Source of the DNA: a bacterium
GTDB taxonomy: Bacteria; Krumholzibacteriota; Krumholzibacteria; LZORAL124-64-63
NCBI GenBank assembly: GCA_016873405.1
Contig: VGXH01000100.1
Coordinates: 1-6,696 of the forward strand
Length of the DNA: 6,696 nucleotides
Direction of reading: 5' to 3'
The notes beneath the pieces are model-generated. The model was not told the DNA's origin. It saw only the letters and a program-made list of their open reading frames with translations, and ran no database searches. A program made the translations under genes and the position numbers. Shown in pieces: positions 5,156 through 6,696 of the stretch (its first letter is position 1; each line of letters begins with the position of its first letter).

Positions 5156-6696
<1,541 letters not shown>

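Overview
The window is a GC-rich bacterial chromosome segment with strong G/C bias at third codon positions. Four minus-strand transcription units fill the left three quarters, and one divergent plus-strand gene fills the right quarter. No rRNA, tRNA, transposase or CRISPR array was seen. The organism cannot be named from this sequence. A homodimeric-type pyruvate dehydrogenase E1 (AceE) next to a large secreted Asp-box/Vps10-like beta-propeller protein fits several GC-rich phyla (for example Gemmatimonadota-, Eisenbacteria- or Krumholzibacteria-like lineages), but that is a low-confidence inference.

Layout from left to right. (1) 1-1721, minus: the first 573 codons of an exported Asp-box (BNR/sortilin-Vps10-like) propeller protein that runs off the left edge. 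It has a Shine-Dalgarno site and its own promoter at 1828-1857. (2) 1911-3434, minus: a compact three-gene operon of hipB (Xre/HipB repressor), hipS (HipA N-terminal subdomain) and hipT (HipA-like kinase). The genes overlap by 8 and 4 nt, in the order of the tripartite HipBST toxin-antitoxin system. A good sigma70-like promoter lies at 3497-3525. (3) 3435-3811: a less GC-rich spacer with the hipBST promoter, two short dyads and the decayed end of a gene whose first 30 or so codons look like the start of a MetA-type homoserine acyltransferase. (4) 3812-4915, minus: a single-domain ATPase with Walker A and B motifs and a C-terminal winged-helix region. (5) 4916-5155: a divergent intergenic region with a GC hairpin, a striking AT-rich array of GGTT/AACC half-sites around a 14-bp perfect palindrome, and a 10-bp tandem repeat. 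(6) 5156-6696, plus: the first 513 codons of aceE, running off the right edge.

The genes do not form one pathway. aceE is core carbon metabolism. The propeller protein is an exported accessory protein. hipBST looks like a self-contained toxin-antitoxin islet placed between older genes. The truncated MetA-like frame overlaps the ATPase stop by GTGA and decays into the lower-GC spacer upstream of hipB. This suggests that the islet, or a deletion linked to it, destroyed a gene once coupled to the ATPase.

The most notable points are the full tripartite HipBST organisation, with a HipS that has no tryptophan at all although a conserved Trp is reported to block the kinase in the characterised system; the MetA-like remnant as a possible insertion scar; and the palindrome array that overlaps the predicted -10 element of the ATPase promoter and sits upstream of aceE.
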